From PHAA01 sp964457945 (GTDB lineage: Bacteria; Bacillota; Syntrophomonadia; Syntrophomonadales; Syntrophomonadaceae), in contig CAYWFX010000001.1 in NCBI GenBank assembly GCA_964457945.1, positions 1 through 64,000 of the forward strand: a DNA stretch of 64,000 nt, read 5' to 3'. The position numbers and the translations under genes are program-made. The notes under the pieces are model-generated. The model did no database searches. It saw only the letters and a list, made by a program, of their open reading frames with translations, and was not told the origin of the DNA. Positions 17,179-25,803 of this stretch are shown one piece after another. Position 1 is the first letter of the stretch; every line of letters starts with the position of its first letter.

Positions 17179-17586
17179 TTACGAAACTGTATTGATAAAC
17201 TGCTTTTTTGCTAACCTATAATTCAGACTTATTTCTACATTTGAGGGAACAAACAGGAAAATATTAAAATCTAACTGCTGGCTTTGGCCGCCCAAAGTGT
17301 ATACAGCTCCTGCCATAAAATCTATCATACGTTTAGCTATTTCAGGAGACGCAGATTTGATATTAAGAATAACCTGGCAACCATTTTTTAAATTATTGGC
17401 CAACGCTTGTACTTCTTCAAACATCTCTGGTTCACAAATTTTAATTTCCATCTTATTGTTTGGATTAATATTAACTAGGTTCTTTTTTGCAGGTTTTGGA
17501 TATGCGTATGCTGATATTTCAGATGTTTCTATTTCTTCCTTGTCTTGCATCCCCAACCATCCCATGATAGAATCCCAAATAACCAT
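17179..17586 (-). CDS. sepF: SepF-like cell division protein
   Basis: 135 residues. The N-terminal segment WDSIMGWLGM is the amphipathic membrane-binding helix of SepF, then a short linker, then the polymerising domain: KICEPEMFEEVQALANNLKNGCQVILNI, AKRMIDFMAGAVYTLGG and NIFLFVPSNVEI are all family landmarks. SepF bundles FtsZ filaments and anchors the ring. It stands alone here rather than in the usual ylm cluster beside ftsZ, and the C-terminal domain is somewhat divergent, so it may be an extra paralogue. The ribosome site is weak. Confidence 0.85.
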   Translation of the reverse strand: MVIWDSIMGWLGMQDKEEIETSEISAYAYPKPAKKNLVNINPNNKMEIKICEPEMFEEVQALANNLKNGCQVILNIKSASPEIAKRMIDFMAGAVYTLGGQSQQLDFNIFLFVPSNVEISLNYRLAKKQFINTVS

Positions 17587-18064
17587 AGTTCATCTTTAGG
17601 AAGACTATGTATAATAAATTACAAAGCCTTACTAAATCTATCCTCCCTTCGTTTACTAATTTTAAAGCACTATTTCTTCTTCAATAAATTTAAATCGCTA
17701 TGAAGTTAACAACGGAGTTCATACTCATTAAAGACAAAGACAACCGGCGACGACGAAATGTGCATTTCATCTTTGAACAAACGCTAGTAGGTCATTTCAA
17801 TCCCTACCTCCCGTCTTCTATTGAGTATAATTATAACTATGTATTAGTATTATGATAACGCCTGTTTTTAACCATGCTGAAGGTCTACCTGATTTGTCTA
17901 ATATACAGGACATATGACCCGCATTTGATTCGTGCTAGGAATAGCACTCTCTTATTGCCGGAGTGACTGTCTCTTAGTTTTACCTTGGCAGAGTCTAAAG
18001 TGCTTGCATTAGGATCATATAGGAGGATCGCGCGATAATAAAAGCTTTTAATTTTTAAGAAATA
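17587..18064. other. 478-base gap without recognisable gene
   Basis: Mixed composition; I see no ORF with a ribosome site, no strong hairpin and no repeat. A GGAGG near 18022 has no ORF behind it. Probably promoter DNA of sepF plus eroded sequence. Confidence 0.4.
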
Positions 18065-18814
18065 TTATTTAGTAATATATTTTCTTAAAGACTCCTGTAT
18101 TCGTTGTCTAAGGATAGTCTGGTTTGAAATTTCTACATAGCTAAAGTTCATTTGGGAATTCTCTAGAAACAAATCCAATAGCAATTCAACTATCATACTG
18201 TTTGTTATTTCCTGGTCTTTCACAGAGCGACTGGTCATTATCTTGATCCGCAGCTTATTGAGAGCATCATGGGTTTTATCGGATACCTTATACCCCCTGT
18301 TTTTAAGTACGATTTCATCCACCGAATTATTTGGTACAGGCAATTCAATAATAAACTTTTCTAGTAAACCGCTTATAATGTTTTCTTTGGAAATTAATTG
18401 AAGCTTATCATGGGCATCACTATCTCTAATATCAATAGCCAGCTTCAAAACCGGATTACCTTCGACATTATAGAGATTCCATTGTACCCCGTTTGTAGAC
18501 ACCAAGTAATTTGAAGGTGACGCTTTTGCTGTAGCAGATATTTTAGGTGGGAGTTGGCTCAGATCAGAATACAGAGGCCGAATATCAACTAATAATATAG
18601 GAAGTAACTGGGCGAACAAAGCATATGAAATATCACTCCCCTGCTTCAATCCCATTGGCTTGTAATCTGCAACAACTTCGTTCAGGTTTGATAAATTCCA
18701 GCCAATGGATTCAAGCACTGGGCTAACAAATGCTCGGTCTGTATTTCTCTCATTTAAACCCGTATTAGTAGCTTTTAATGTGGCACATAAAGTAATTAAA
18801 GTATCTCTTGTCAT
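18065..18814 (-). CDS. Solitary HsdR N-terminal-like (type I restriction enzyme R-domain-like) protein
   Basis: 249 residues. The arrangement NTDRAFVSPVLESIGWNL, VADYKPMG, a strand LPILLVDIRPLYSDL, and YLVSTNGVQWNLYN parallels the PD-(D/E)xK domain at the N-terminus of HsdR and of type I-like nucleases, in which the third element normally reads xxIExKxxxxxL. Here that position reads LLVDIRPL: the catalytic Glu and Lys are replaced by Asp and Arg, so nuclease activity is doubtful. The helical remainder (residues 140-249) is unassigned. GAGG lies seven bases before the ATG. No methylase or specificity gene is nearby; it sits beside a recombinase gene, in an accessory setting. Confidence 0.6.
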   Translation of the reverse strand: MTRDTLITLCATLKATNTGLNERNTDRAFVSPVLESIGWNLSNLNEVVADYKPMGLKQGSDISYALFAQLLPILLVDIRPLYSDLSQLPPKISATAKASPSNYLVSTNGVQWNLYNVEGNPVLKLAIDIRDSDAHDKLQLISKENIISGLLEKFIIELPVPNNSVDEIVLKNRGYKVSDKTHDALNKLRIKIMTSRSVKDQEITNSMIVELLLDLFLENSQMNFSYVEISNQTILRQRIQESLRKYITK

Positions 18815-19129
18815 ATAAAAACCTCGCTTTTTAATACTTTAGATATATTATATTTGTTAAGTTACTTTATGTAAATGATTATATAATCTTTCACATAATT
18901 TATTATTCACAATATATTATAGTTGATACTAATTATACAGCAATAATGATGGTTTGTTAAATTAATAAAAGAACAGTATTATAAACAAAATAAATTATAG
19001 TAGATTTAATATATAATATTTAGTGTTGTTATAAAACTAATAAATATATATACTTTAACTAATATAATGTTACATTAAAATATATAGCAAGTATTATAAT
19101 ATCTATTATTTAGTTAGGAGGTATATATA
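18815..19129. other. Very AT-rich gap between the HsdR-N-like gene and the recombinase
   Basis: Some 315 bases composed mainly of A and T with many short TATA/ATAT runs. It must hold the divergent promoters of both genes. The last bases carry a perfect AGGAGG (19116-19121) for the recombinase reading frame. Confidence 0.5.
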
Positions 19130-19216
19130 ATTAACGGAGATTTAATTATCAACCAATCAAATATATTAAATCCACCAGTCACTGCAGGTGTTAATAGCGA
19201 TGCACATTTAATATCA

Positions 19217-20131
19217 ATGTTTTTGTCCAGTCGAAAAAGAAAATCAGAAAATACTGCCTATGTCTATTCTGGGGTTCTGAATGAATTTTTCGCCTTATTG
19301 GGCAACAAATCTATCCGCACAATTACATATAGTGATCTGGTGGACTATTCCGAATACCTGGCTGCGCCTGATTATGATCGTAATCCTGCAACGCTGGCAG
19401 TCAGCACCCAGAACCGCAAAATAGCCACTATTAAGAGCCTTTTTTCCTATGCTAAAAAAATAGGATATGTCACATTTAACCCGGCTGAACCCCTGGAAAC
19501 AAAGCGGGTAGACTCTAAAATAGCCCAAAGGATTTTAATGGAGACAGAATTAGAAAGCATTGTCATGGCTGCTCAGGAGACAGGGAAACTCGCTTTATTG
19601 GTTGTAATATTTTTCGCCTGTACCGGTTGCAGGGTAAGTGAATTGGCCAATGCGATGTGGAGATCCATATTTATCGCACCTCAAGGGGAACGATGTATAA
19701 CGATAACTGGTAAAGGTAACAAGGATCGGATTATCAAAATACCACATTTGTTGTGGGATACAATTTTAGATTACCGAGAAGATAAGGGGCTTCTATGTGA
19801 AATAGATGCGCAATCCTACTCTCCATTAATAGTCAATAAATTTGGGAACAATATGTCCAGCCAGTTTATCTGGAAAATAATTAAAGACGTAACGACCCGG
19901 TCTGGGGTAAAGAAAAATGTTTCACCTCACTGGCTGAGACATACGTTTGCCACGGAGGTAGCTAAAAATAGAGACAGTAATCTTTGGCAGTTACAAAATG
20001 ATTTAGGGCACAGTAGTATCCGAACCACAGAGGGATATGTTCATATATCTCAAGGAATGGCCGAAACAAGTGTTGATCATCTTAATTACCTTCCTACTTT
20101 GGAAAAACATATTACCAAGAGAGACATTTAA
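19217..20131 (+). CDS. Tyrosine recombinase (XerC/XerD-like integrase)
   Basis: 304 residues from the first ATG. The N-terminal SAM-like core-binding domain covers residues 1-95, the catalytic domain 105-290 with the full set R139 (TGCRVSE), K166 (GKGNK), H238 and R241 (HWLRH), H265 (LGHSS) and the nucleophile Y274 (EGYVH). It cuts and rejoins DNA by a covalent phosphotyrosine. Length and motifs fit a XerC/D-like or integron/phage-type enzyme. The frame stays open upstream to an AGGAGG at 19116, and the ATG used here truncates the first core-binding helix, so translation may begin at an ATT at 19130 (see findings). No att site could be assigned. Confidence 0.9.
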   Translation: MFLSSRKRKSENTAYVYSGVLNEFFALLGNKSIRTITYSDLVDYSEYLAAPDYDRNPATLAVSTQNRKIATIKSLFSYAKKIGYVTFNPAEPLETKRVDSKIAQRILMETELESIVMAAQETGKLALLVVIFFACTGCRVSELANAMWRSIFIAPQGERCITITGKGNKDRIIKIPHLLWDTILDYREDKGLLCEIDAQSYSPLIVNKFGNNMSSQFIWKIIKDVTTRSGVKKNVSPHWLRHTFATEVAKNRDSNLWQLQNDLGHSSIRTTEGYVHISQGMAETSVDHLNYLPTLEKHITKRDI

Positions 20132-20256
20132 CCGTCCGTAAACTACAAAAAACAAAAACTAAACCATATTTATTGGCAAGTAGTCCATTCTTTCGCACCT
20201 ATGTTATCTACGGCCTGTCGCAGATCATGTTGCGATGGAGTTAATTCCGATCGAGT

Positions 20257-20301
20257 TCCTTCATTATAATATGTAATGATTTTACATGTTATAATGAAGG
20301 A
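20257..20301. repeat. 20-bp inverted repeat downstream of the recombinase
   Basis: Arms TCCTTCATTATAATATGTAA and TTACATGTTATAATGAAGGA with one mismatch and a 5-base loop TGATT. There is no T-run after either arm. It may be a terminator-like structure, a palindromic protein-binding or recombination site, or the end of a small mobile element. Confidence 0.6.
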
Positions 20302-20443
20302 TACAATATTGAATGGGCTTTTTATCCCCTGCCCGATTATCTTAGATTCAATGAAGATGTCCTCCCCTCAAGAAATACTTACCGTTTATAGGTGATAATC
20401 TATAGGAATGCCAACACATTAGTTTACATAATATATTTTATTG

Positions 20444-20539
20444 TTAACCAATGTACAATACATCACCGTTATATGACCCATAATTTTCCGCATTTACAGC
20501 AGAGGCTGCTGAATGGCTCGCCATTACCATTTCGTTCAT
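20444..20539 (-). pseudogene. Short coding-like relic
   Basis: 31 codons on the minus strand ending VNAENYGSYNGDVLYIG and a TAA. Composition and the ending look like the C-terminus of a real protein, but no ribosome site precedes the only ATG and the upstream frame is closed. It may be the tail of the decayed gene at 20602-20970. The rest of 20132-21082, nearly 1 kb, shows no intact gene. Confidence 0.3.
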
Positions 20540-20601
20540 TTTTGATAGTTTACTATTAGATTGCTACTTTCAGGGGGCGAAAACGGGCATATATTACATG
20601 G

Positions 20602-20970
20602 TTATTTTTGTGGAAGGAGCATGGGGCTCAACCTTTTTACCATTATTTTACCATCTTTTAAAATCATTATAAAATGCAGGGATTTTTCGTGCAGTTTGCT
20701 GCTATTGGTAGTATTTAAACAACTTGATTTATTTGTTCGAACTGCAGTTCCGCCGCACCGTAATATGCACCCACGATGAAAATGCAGATAATCCCCTTCC
20801 CTGTTGATTTCCTGCAACTCTGTTTCTGAAAATGAAATTACCATAGGCGCACAACATGTTGCACACATCTACACCACTCAAAACAAGCATTCCATTATTG
20901 ACTAAGCTGGATAAAGCCTTATCTACTTGTTCTCTAGTTAGTCCAGTTCATTACATGAGTTTGTCAATAT
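20602..20970 (-). pseudogene. Decayed gene with winged-helix-like and Cys/His fragments
   Basis: Upstream part: TGLTREQVDKALSSLVNNG reads like the recognition helix of a winged helix, directly preceded in frame by two stop codons. After a frame shift near 20865 the second fragment starts MCATCCAPMVISFSETEL and continues EINREGDYLHFHRGCILRCGG, with Cys and His spaced like a zinc site. The open part runs 88 codons but the ending is not protein-like. I read this as one inactivated accessory gene, perhaps phage or plasmid derived. Alternatively the second fragment is a small intact protein. Confidence 0.4.
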
Positions 20971-21082
20971 TGGAGCGCACCCCATCTATACATTATATTC
21001 CACACTAGCCACAACTTAGCCTCGACAAAGCATCCAATAGCCTTTTCTCCTATTTTCTTTTGCCATATTTAAAATAAAATAT

Positions 21083-21556
21083 TTACATCATATCTTTTGC
21101 TAGTTCTATTAAGTTATAGGCTTTCATGATATTTATAAGCTTATCCGAATATTCAGGATCTGTGGCATACCCGCACTTTTGCAGTTGCCGAGCATATTCA
21201 TCTGGATTACTGGCTGCTTTACGGCAGGGTGCGTAACGGTCATTGGACATTACTTTTACCAGATCCTCAAAACTCTCTTCGAAATTATTATAAGCCCGGA
21301 AATAATCTTGAATGTTAGTCTTAACCCCATTATAAAACTCAGTAGTATTCACCAGCACACTACCAGCCGGACCTTTGCCTTTGATGTTAAATAGATTGTA
21401 ACTATACTGGCCGGTATTTATGTCAGTGCAAACATATTTCCCATATCCGGTTTCCAAACAAGCCTGAGCGGTAATAGCTGGTGCAGACAGACTATGGTTT
21501 TTTTGTATCTGCACCGCAGCACTAAGCACAGATTCTATAAAATCGCTATTGGACAT
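21083..21556 (-). CDS. Glucosaminidase-domain protein (GH73, FlgJ/LytG-like)
   Basis: 157 residues from an ATG that has GAAGGTGG upstream (an in-frame GTG six codons earlier lacks a site). The motif AITAQACLETGYGKY contains the catalytic Glu of the mannosyl-glycoprotein endo-beta-N-acetylglucosaminidase fold; YNLFNIKGKG and FRAYNNFEESFEDLVKVM match the rest. It hydrolyses N-acetylglucosaminyl bonds in peptidoglycan. There is no signal peptide and no cell-wall anchor, so export would have to be by another route: a phage-lysin-like or spore-cortex context is possible. Confidence 0.85.
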   Translation of the reverse strand: MSNSDFIESVLSAAVQIQKNHSLSAPAITAQACLETGYGKYVCTDINTGQYSYNLFNIKGKGPAGSVLVNTTEFYNGVKTNIQDYFRAYNNFEESFEDLVKVMSNDRYAPCRKAASNPDEYARQLQKCGYATDPEYSDKLINIMKAYNLIELAKDMM

Positions 21557-21654
21557 CTTTCCACCTTCTTCCACAGGATTACTTAAATATATGATCGCCT
21601 GGACAGTTTTGACACCCTATGAACATTTTTCTTGCTTTTCAGCCATTTTTACGC

Positions 21655-21687
21655 CAACAAAAAACCACCCAGGTGAGTCAGGTGGTT
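21655..21687 (-). terminator. Rho-independent terminator of the acetyltransferase gene
   Basis: AACCACC pairs with GGTGGTT; on the minus strand the stem is followed by TTTTTTGTTGG. It lies 35 bases past the stop of the gene at 21722. Confidence 0.8.
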
Positions 21688-21721
21688 AGTAAATATCTAA
21701 ATTATGCCCAAGAAACTCTGT

Positions 21722-22309
21722 CTATTTTTCATAAACCATTAAGTTAAATCCACCTTCATGATTAATTTTTGCTGAATCATTAAATACTATTTCTTTTACG
21801 ATTTTGAAGCCATTGGAATGATATAGTTTTTGGGCAGGTAAATTGTCTGATAAAACAAACAGACTGAGTTTATCGAAATCCATGGATCGGGCTTCTTCCT
21901 TTACCATTGAAATAAGTTTGTTGGCAATACCTTTACGTCGGAATTTTTCATCAACATACATTGCGTTGATTAGAAGGCTATTATCAACTCTGGAATCATA
22001 AAAATCTTTGAATTGTTCGAGTCTTTCTCCTGGAATAAAGGACCTCATTTCATCATCTATTTTGTGATGCATATTAGAGTAAGCTTGTATCATCCCAATA
22101 ATACTATGGTTATACTCAGCAACAATAACTCCTTTATATGAGTTGTATCTTTGCTCATCCTCCAAACCAAAAGTTAACAGTTGCGTTACTGTCAAATCGG
22201 GAATAGTATCTTTAAACAGATAATCAAGTACACCGTCAGAGGCATAATAAATAAATTCAGCCAACATCGGACAGTCGTTATTTTGGGCGTTACGGTAAAC
22301 AATATCCAT
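21722..22309 (-). CDS. GNAT-family N-acetyltransferase
   Basis: 195 residues. Motif A for acetyl-CoA binding reads INAMYVDEKFRRKGIANKLI (about residues 114-133), with R-R-K-G-I-A forming the pyrophosphate loop; motif B LSLFVLSDNLPAQKLYHSNGF follows. It transfers an acetyl group from acetyl-CoA to an amine of unknown identity. Single gene with its own terminator. Confidence 0.85.
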   Translation of the reverse strand: MDIVYRNAQNNDCPMLAEFIYYASDGVLDYLFKDTIPDLTVTQLLTFGLEDEQRYNSYKGVIVAEYNHSIIGMIQAYSNMHHKIDDEMRSFIPGERLEQFKDFYDSRVDNSLLINAMYVDEKFRRKGIANKLISMVKEEARSMDFDKLSLFVLSDNLPAQKLYHSNGFKIVKEIVFNDSAKINHEGGFNLMVYEK

Positions 22310-22429
22310 ACATAAGTCACCCCTTCATATTTATGGTAAATATGGTAACATGTATACGGTCGTTCTGTAAAGTGAATAATGTTGTATTGCATAGATAAAA
22401 CATCAGCAAGATCGATTTACATAACTGCT

Positions 22430-22987
22430 TTATTTTATATCAATTTGGAATTTACACAAAGTTCGGGATACACCTAAATTATCGCAAAGATCTTCTCGTA
22501 TTTTCTCTATAATCTCACTCACACAATGCTCTATATCCTTATTTGAGCAATCAAGAGTTTTATCACTATACTTAATATACAAAGGAACTCTTTCCTCGTA
22601 AACGTCCTTAAGACTATTTCCTTTCTTTATTACAATACCTCTTCTGGTTGTTATGTTTGTTAGCCTCTTTTTGATTTCTTCATATGGAACATGCAAATAA
22701 AAAATCTGTCCATCCTGTTTAAGGGCATTCATAGCTTTTTCTGAATATATAACACTTCCACCTGTAGCTATAATACAATTTTTCAATTTCAAATCTGATA
22801 TAATTCTCTCCTCAATTTTCATAAATTTTTCAATGCCTTTATTATCAATTATATCTTGTAACAACCTACCTTCATGTTGTTGTATAACAATATCTGTATC
22901 CACATAATCCATTCCTAAAGCTTTTGCAAGCAACACACCTAAAGTGCTTTTACCTGCTCCAGACATACCAATAAGAACTATATTCAT
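22430..22987 (-). CDS. aroK: Shikimate kinase-like P-loop kinase
   Basis: 185 residues from an ATG preceded by GTGAGGAAG (a GTG four codons upstream is less likely). The P-loop GMSGAGKST lies near residue 8, followed by VDTD (shikimate-binding Asp), IATGGSVI (the family GGG-type loop, here ATGGS) and the lid region RLTNITTRRGIVI with the arginines that close over ATP. Shikimate kinase makes shikimate 3-phosphate in aromatic amino acid synthesis. The lid and the IATGGS loop are not the strict AroK forms and no other aro gene is adjacent, so a related sugar or gluconate kinase activity is not excluded. Confidence 0.75.
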   Translation of the reverse strand: MNIVLIGMSGAGKSTLGVLLAKALGMDYVDTDIVIQQHEGRLLQDIIDNKGIEKFMKIEERIISDLKLKNCIIATGGSVIYSEKAMNALKQDGQIFYLHVPYEEIKKRLTNITTRRGIVIKKGNSLKDVYEERVPLYIKYSDKTLDCSNKDIEHCVSEIIEKIREDLCDNLGVSRTLCKFQIDIK

Positions 22988-23145
22988 ATTCTTCCTCACT
23001 TTATTACAAGAATACTATTCATACGCTTAATATCATATTATGTGTATATTGGTTTATATTGCAAATGAATTTGTAACAAGATTGCAGTAGTTAAGTAAAT
23101 AGGGGCTATCTTCCTCGGTATAGCCATCAACAGGATGATTGGGTC

Positions 23146-24369
23146 TTATTTCCAAAATAGAGAGTCCGGAGCGATGGTAAAACGCTCATGACCGTCTTCT
23201 GTGATGACAAAGGTATCTTCAATGTTGAAACCGGCATGAATCTGCGCGGCACCGGTGGCGGAATAGGGTGTTTCCAGGCTGAACACCATGCCGGGCTCCA
23301 TAACAGTATGGCTAAACGGAGACAAAGTAGGCCATTCCTCGACTATAGTACTTAAACCTACGGAATGTCCGACATGGCCTCTGGGATATTTGGGAATCAA
23401 TTTCGATTTTTCCACCTCAGCGCGAACGGCATTATACAGATCGGAACACTTTACGCCGGGCTTCAGGTATTGTTGCCCAACTACATTGGCCCTGTACAGA
23501 ATGTCGTAAACTTCCTGAGCCAAATCACTGGCAGTGTCACCCACAACAAAGGTTCTGGCAATATCCGTGGTATAGCACATGTGACGGAATCCGACATCGA
23601 ATCTGACGATGTCGCCGTCTTTAAGGATATAGTTACGGGGAAGTCCACTTTGACCATAGTAAGGCCCGACAGCTGGGATCCAGTGGAAGTCTTTCATCGT
23701 GATACTGTCATAATCGTTGCATTGGGAAGCATATGCCATAAACATATTGTCCAGTTTGTAGGCGGGCATGCCGGCCTTGATATCCAGAGCCATATGGTGC
23801 CAGGTTCTTTCCAGATGCTCTGCTCCAATTTTCAGCATTTTGATTTCCCATGGAGTTTTGACAACTCGCGCGTCCATAATGGTACTGGTGCAGTCAATGA
23901 TAATTTCCTTCGGAATAATGCTGGTCAATCTCTGATACAGATTAAGGGAGATAGAACCCATCTCAATCCCAACTTTGCCAGTTATTTTATTAGGCTTGAT
24001 GATGTCTTTAATTAGATGAATTGTTGCATTGGGGTCAATCAGATCACCTTTATCACAAAGGCACTCTGGTGTGCCGTCGTCAATGAACACCCAGGAAAGG
24101 TACTGATAAATTTCCACATCGTTGGTAGTGCAGCGAGCATCCATGCTTTCCAGAGTGCTTAATACCAAAGCAGGATTTCCATTAGCGGGAACAATCGATA
24201 CTACATTGCCCACTCCTATTGGCATGTAGCCGGTGCTATAAAAGATGTTATCCTTGTGGTTTATGATCATATATTCAATTCCATTTTTCTTCATGGCAGC
24301 CTGAAGCTTATCTTTGATCAGGTTTTGCTCTCTTTCCGCAAGTAATGGATGCAGACATTTTTTTAGCAT
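23146..24369 (-). CDS. M24-family metallopeptidase (Xaa-Pro aminopeptidase/dipeptidase-like)
   Basis: 407 residues: an N-terminal creatinase-like domain to about 170 and a C-terminal pita-bread domain. The five ligands of the dimetal centre are present: D258 (RFDVG), D269 (YTTDIARTF), H335 (GHVGHSVGL), E366 (FSLETPY) and E384 (NIEDTFVIT). It cleaves X-Pro or other dipeptides in the cytoplasm. An AGGAGG precedes the ATG. It is the last gene of the peptide transporter operon, so the natural substrate is probably the imported peptide. Confidence 0.88.
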   Translation of the reverse strand: MLKKCLHPLLAEREQNLIKDKLQAAMKKNGIEYMIINHKDNIFYSTGYMPIGVGNVVSIVPANGNPALVLSTLESMDARCTTNDVEIYQYLSWVFIDDGTPECLCDKGDLIDPNATIHLIKDIIKPNKITGKVGIEMGSISLNLYQRLTSIIPKEIIIDCTSTIMDARVVKTPWEIKMLKIGAEHLERTWHHMALDIKAGMPAYKLDNMFMAYASQCNDYDSITMKDFHWIPAVGPYYGQSGLPRNYILKDGDIVRFDVGFRHMCYTTDIARTFVVGDTASDLAQEVYDILYRANVVGQQYLKPGVKCSDLYNAVRAEVEKSKLIPKYPRGHVGHSVGLSTIVEEWPTLSPFSHTVMEPGMVFSLETPYSATGAAQIHAGFNIEDTFVITEDGHERFTIAPDSLFWK

Positions 24370-24486
24370 AAAAAATCCTCCTTAGTAGTATTTACATAAA
24401 ACCTTAAAATCTTTTTTTCAAGAACGCAGCCTGGTTCATTCTCCCATTAAAAGCTTTATTTATTTGCGAAAGTTGAGATAATAAAT

Positions 24487-25677
24487 TTACTTGTTATAAT
24501 TATTAATGGCCCGTTCAATTCTATTAAGAGCTTCTTTCAATGTAGCCCGAGTGCAAGCAATATTAATTCTGGTAAATCCTTCACCACCAGGGCCAAAAAG
24601 ATATCCATCATCTAGTGCCACTTTAGCCTGTACTAACATAAATTGCTTAAGAGCTTGTTCTTTCATGCCAAGTCCCCTGCAATCTAACCAAATGAGATAA
24701 GTTCCTTCAGGCTTTATTACTTTAATTGTGTCAATCTTGCTGGCAAAAAACTGTATCAGATATTCAAGATTTTGTTGTAAATAGTCCTTAAATTGTTCTA
24801 ACCATTCTTCTCCATAGTTATATGCAGCTTCCGTAGCCACTTGACCGAAAATATTCGGCGTAAGTAGATGGAGTTTTTTCATATAGTTACTAAATATGAG
24901 GCCTATTTCTTCATTGGGAATAATTATGTTTGATGTTTGCAAACCTGCCAGATTAAAGGTTTTACTTGCCGCTGTACAAACAATCGTATTTTGAGCAAAC
25001 TCCTCAGAAATACCAGCAAATGCAGTGGTTGCGAATCCCCTAAATGTCAAGTCAGCATGAATTTCATCGGAAATAAGAAGCACCTTGTGTTTAAGGCATA
25101 TCTCTCCCAGTTCTATCAACTCGTCTTTTGTCCAAACTCTGCCGACGGGATTATGTGGATTACACAAAATTAACATTTTCACATTATTATTGGCGAGTTT
25201 TTTATCTAAATCTTCATAGTCCATGGTATAGCGGCCATCCTCAAATTTGAGGCAATTGAGAACCACTTGGCGACTATTATTGATAATACAATTAGTAAAA
25301 GGATAGTATACAGGAGATTGAATCGCAATGCTGTCTCCCTCCTTAGTAAATGCTTGTACAAGACAATTCAAAGCAGCAACCACCCCCGGAGAATAATGGA
25401 TCCATTCCCGTTTTACTGACCAATTATATCGTCTGTCCATCCAGCCAATAACTGCATCATAATATGAATCTGTAAGCATGGGATAGCCAAAAATGCCATG
25501 TTCTGCTCTTTTTTTTAATGCATCGATAACCGGCTGTGGAACTGCAAAGTCCATATCCGCTACCCACATAGGAAGAGCACCTTTTGCTTCCACTCCCAAA
25601 AAACGGTCTGCCCCATCCCATTTGCCAGATGCAGTATTAAGCCGATTAATAGGTTGATCATAATTATAATTAATCAA
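24487..25677 (-). CDS. patB: PatB/MalY-type PLP-dependent cystathionine beta-lyase or aminotransferase
   Basis: Fold-type I PLP enzyme, 396 residues from the TTG I chose; AAGGA lies seven bases before it, and the following INYNYDQPINRLNTASGKWD matches the usual MalY/PatB N-terminus. An earlier TTG at 25692 overlaps the ribosome site. Landmarks: ADMDF, NPHNPVGRVW, SDEIHADL and the PLP lysine in AASKTFNLAGL. Members cleave cystathionine or other cysteine conjugates, giving thiol, pyruvate and ammonia, and some repress transcription. In this operon, after a peptide importer and before an M24 peptidase, the likely job is release of sulfur from imported Cys-containing peptides or conjugates. Confidence 0.88.
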   Translation of the reverse strand: MINYNYDQPINRLNTASGKWDGADRFLGVEAKGALPMWVADMDFAVPQPVIDALKKRAEHGIFGYPMLTDSYYDAVIGWMDRRYNWSVKREWIHYSPGVVAALNCLVQAFTKEGDSIAIQSPVYYPFTNCIINNSRQVVLNCLKFEDGRYTMDYEDLDKKLANNNVKMLILCNPHNPVGRVWTKDELIELGEICLKHKVLLISDEIHADLTFRGFATTAFAGISEEFAQNTIVCTAASKTFNLAGLQTSNIIIPNEEIGLIFSNYMKKLHLLTPNIFGQVATEAAYNYGEEWLEQFKDYLQQNLEYLIQFFASKIDTIKVIKPEGTYLIWLDCRGLGMKEQALKQFMLVQAKVALDDGYLFGPGGEGFTRINIACTRATLKEALNRIERAINNYNK

Positions 25678-25716
25678 TATCACATCCTTCAAAATTTTGT
25701 TATAGTCTTAGTACAA

Positions 25717-25748
25717 TGACCGATGACGACCTTCGTTGTCATCGGCCA
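25717..25748 (-). other. Intercistronic hairpin between binding-protein and lyase genes
   Basis: CCGATGAC and GTCATCGG, perfectly complementary, around a 10-base loop, with no T-run. In operons of ABC importers such structures often stabilise the 3' end of the abundant binding-protein message and reduce expression of what follows. Confidence 0.5.
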
Positions 25749-25803
25749 TTGGCTGAAGCTTCAATTAGTTATACTTCCCAAAGACTTTCTATCGTCTCGA
25801 ATA

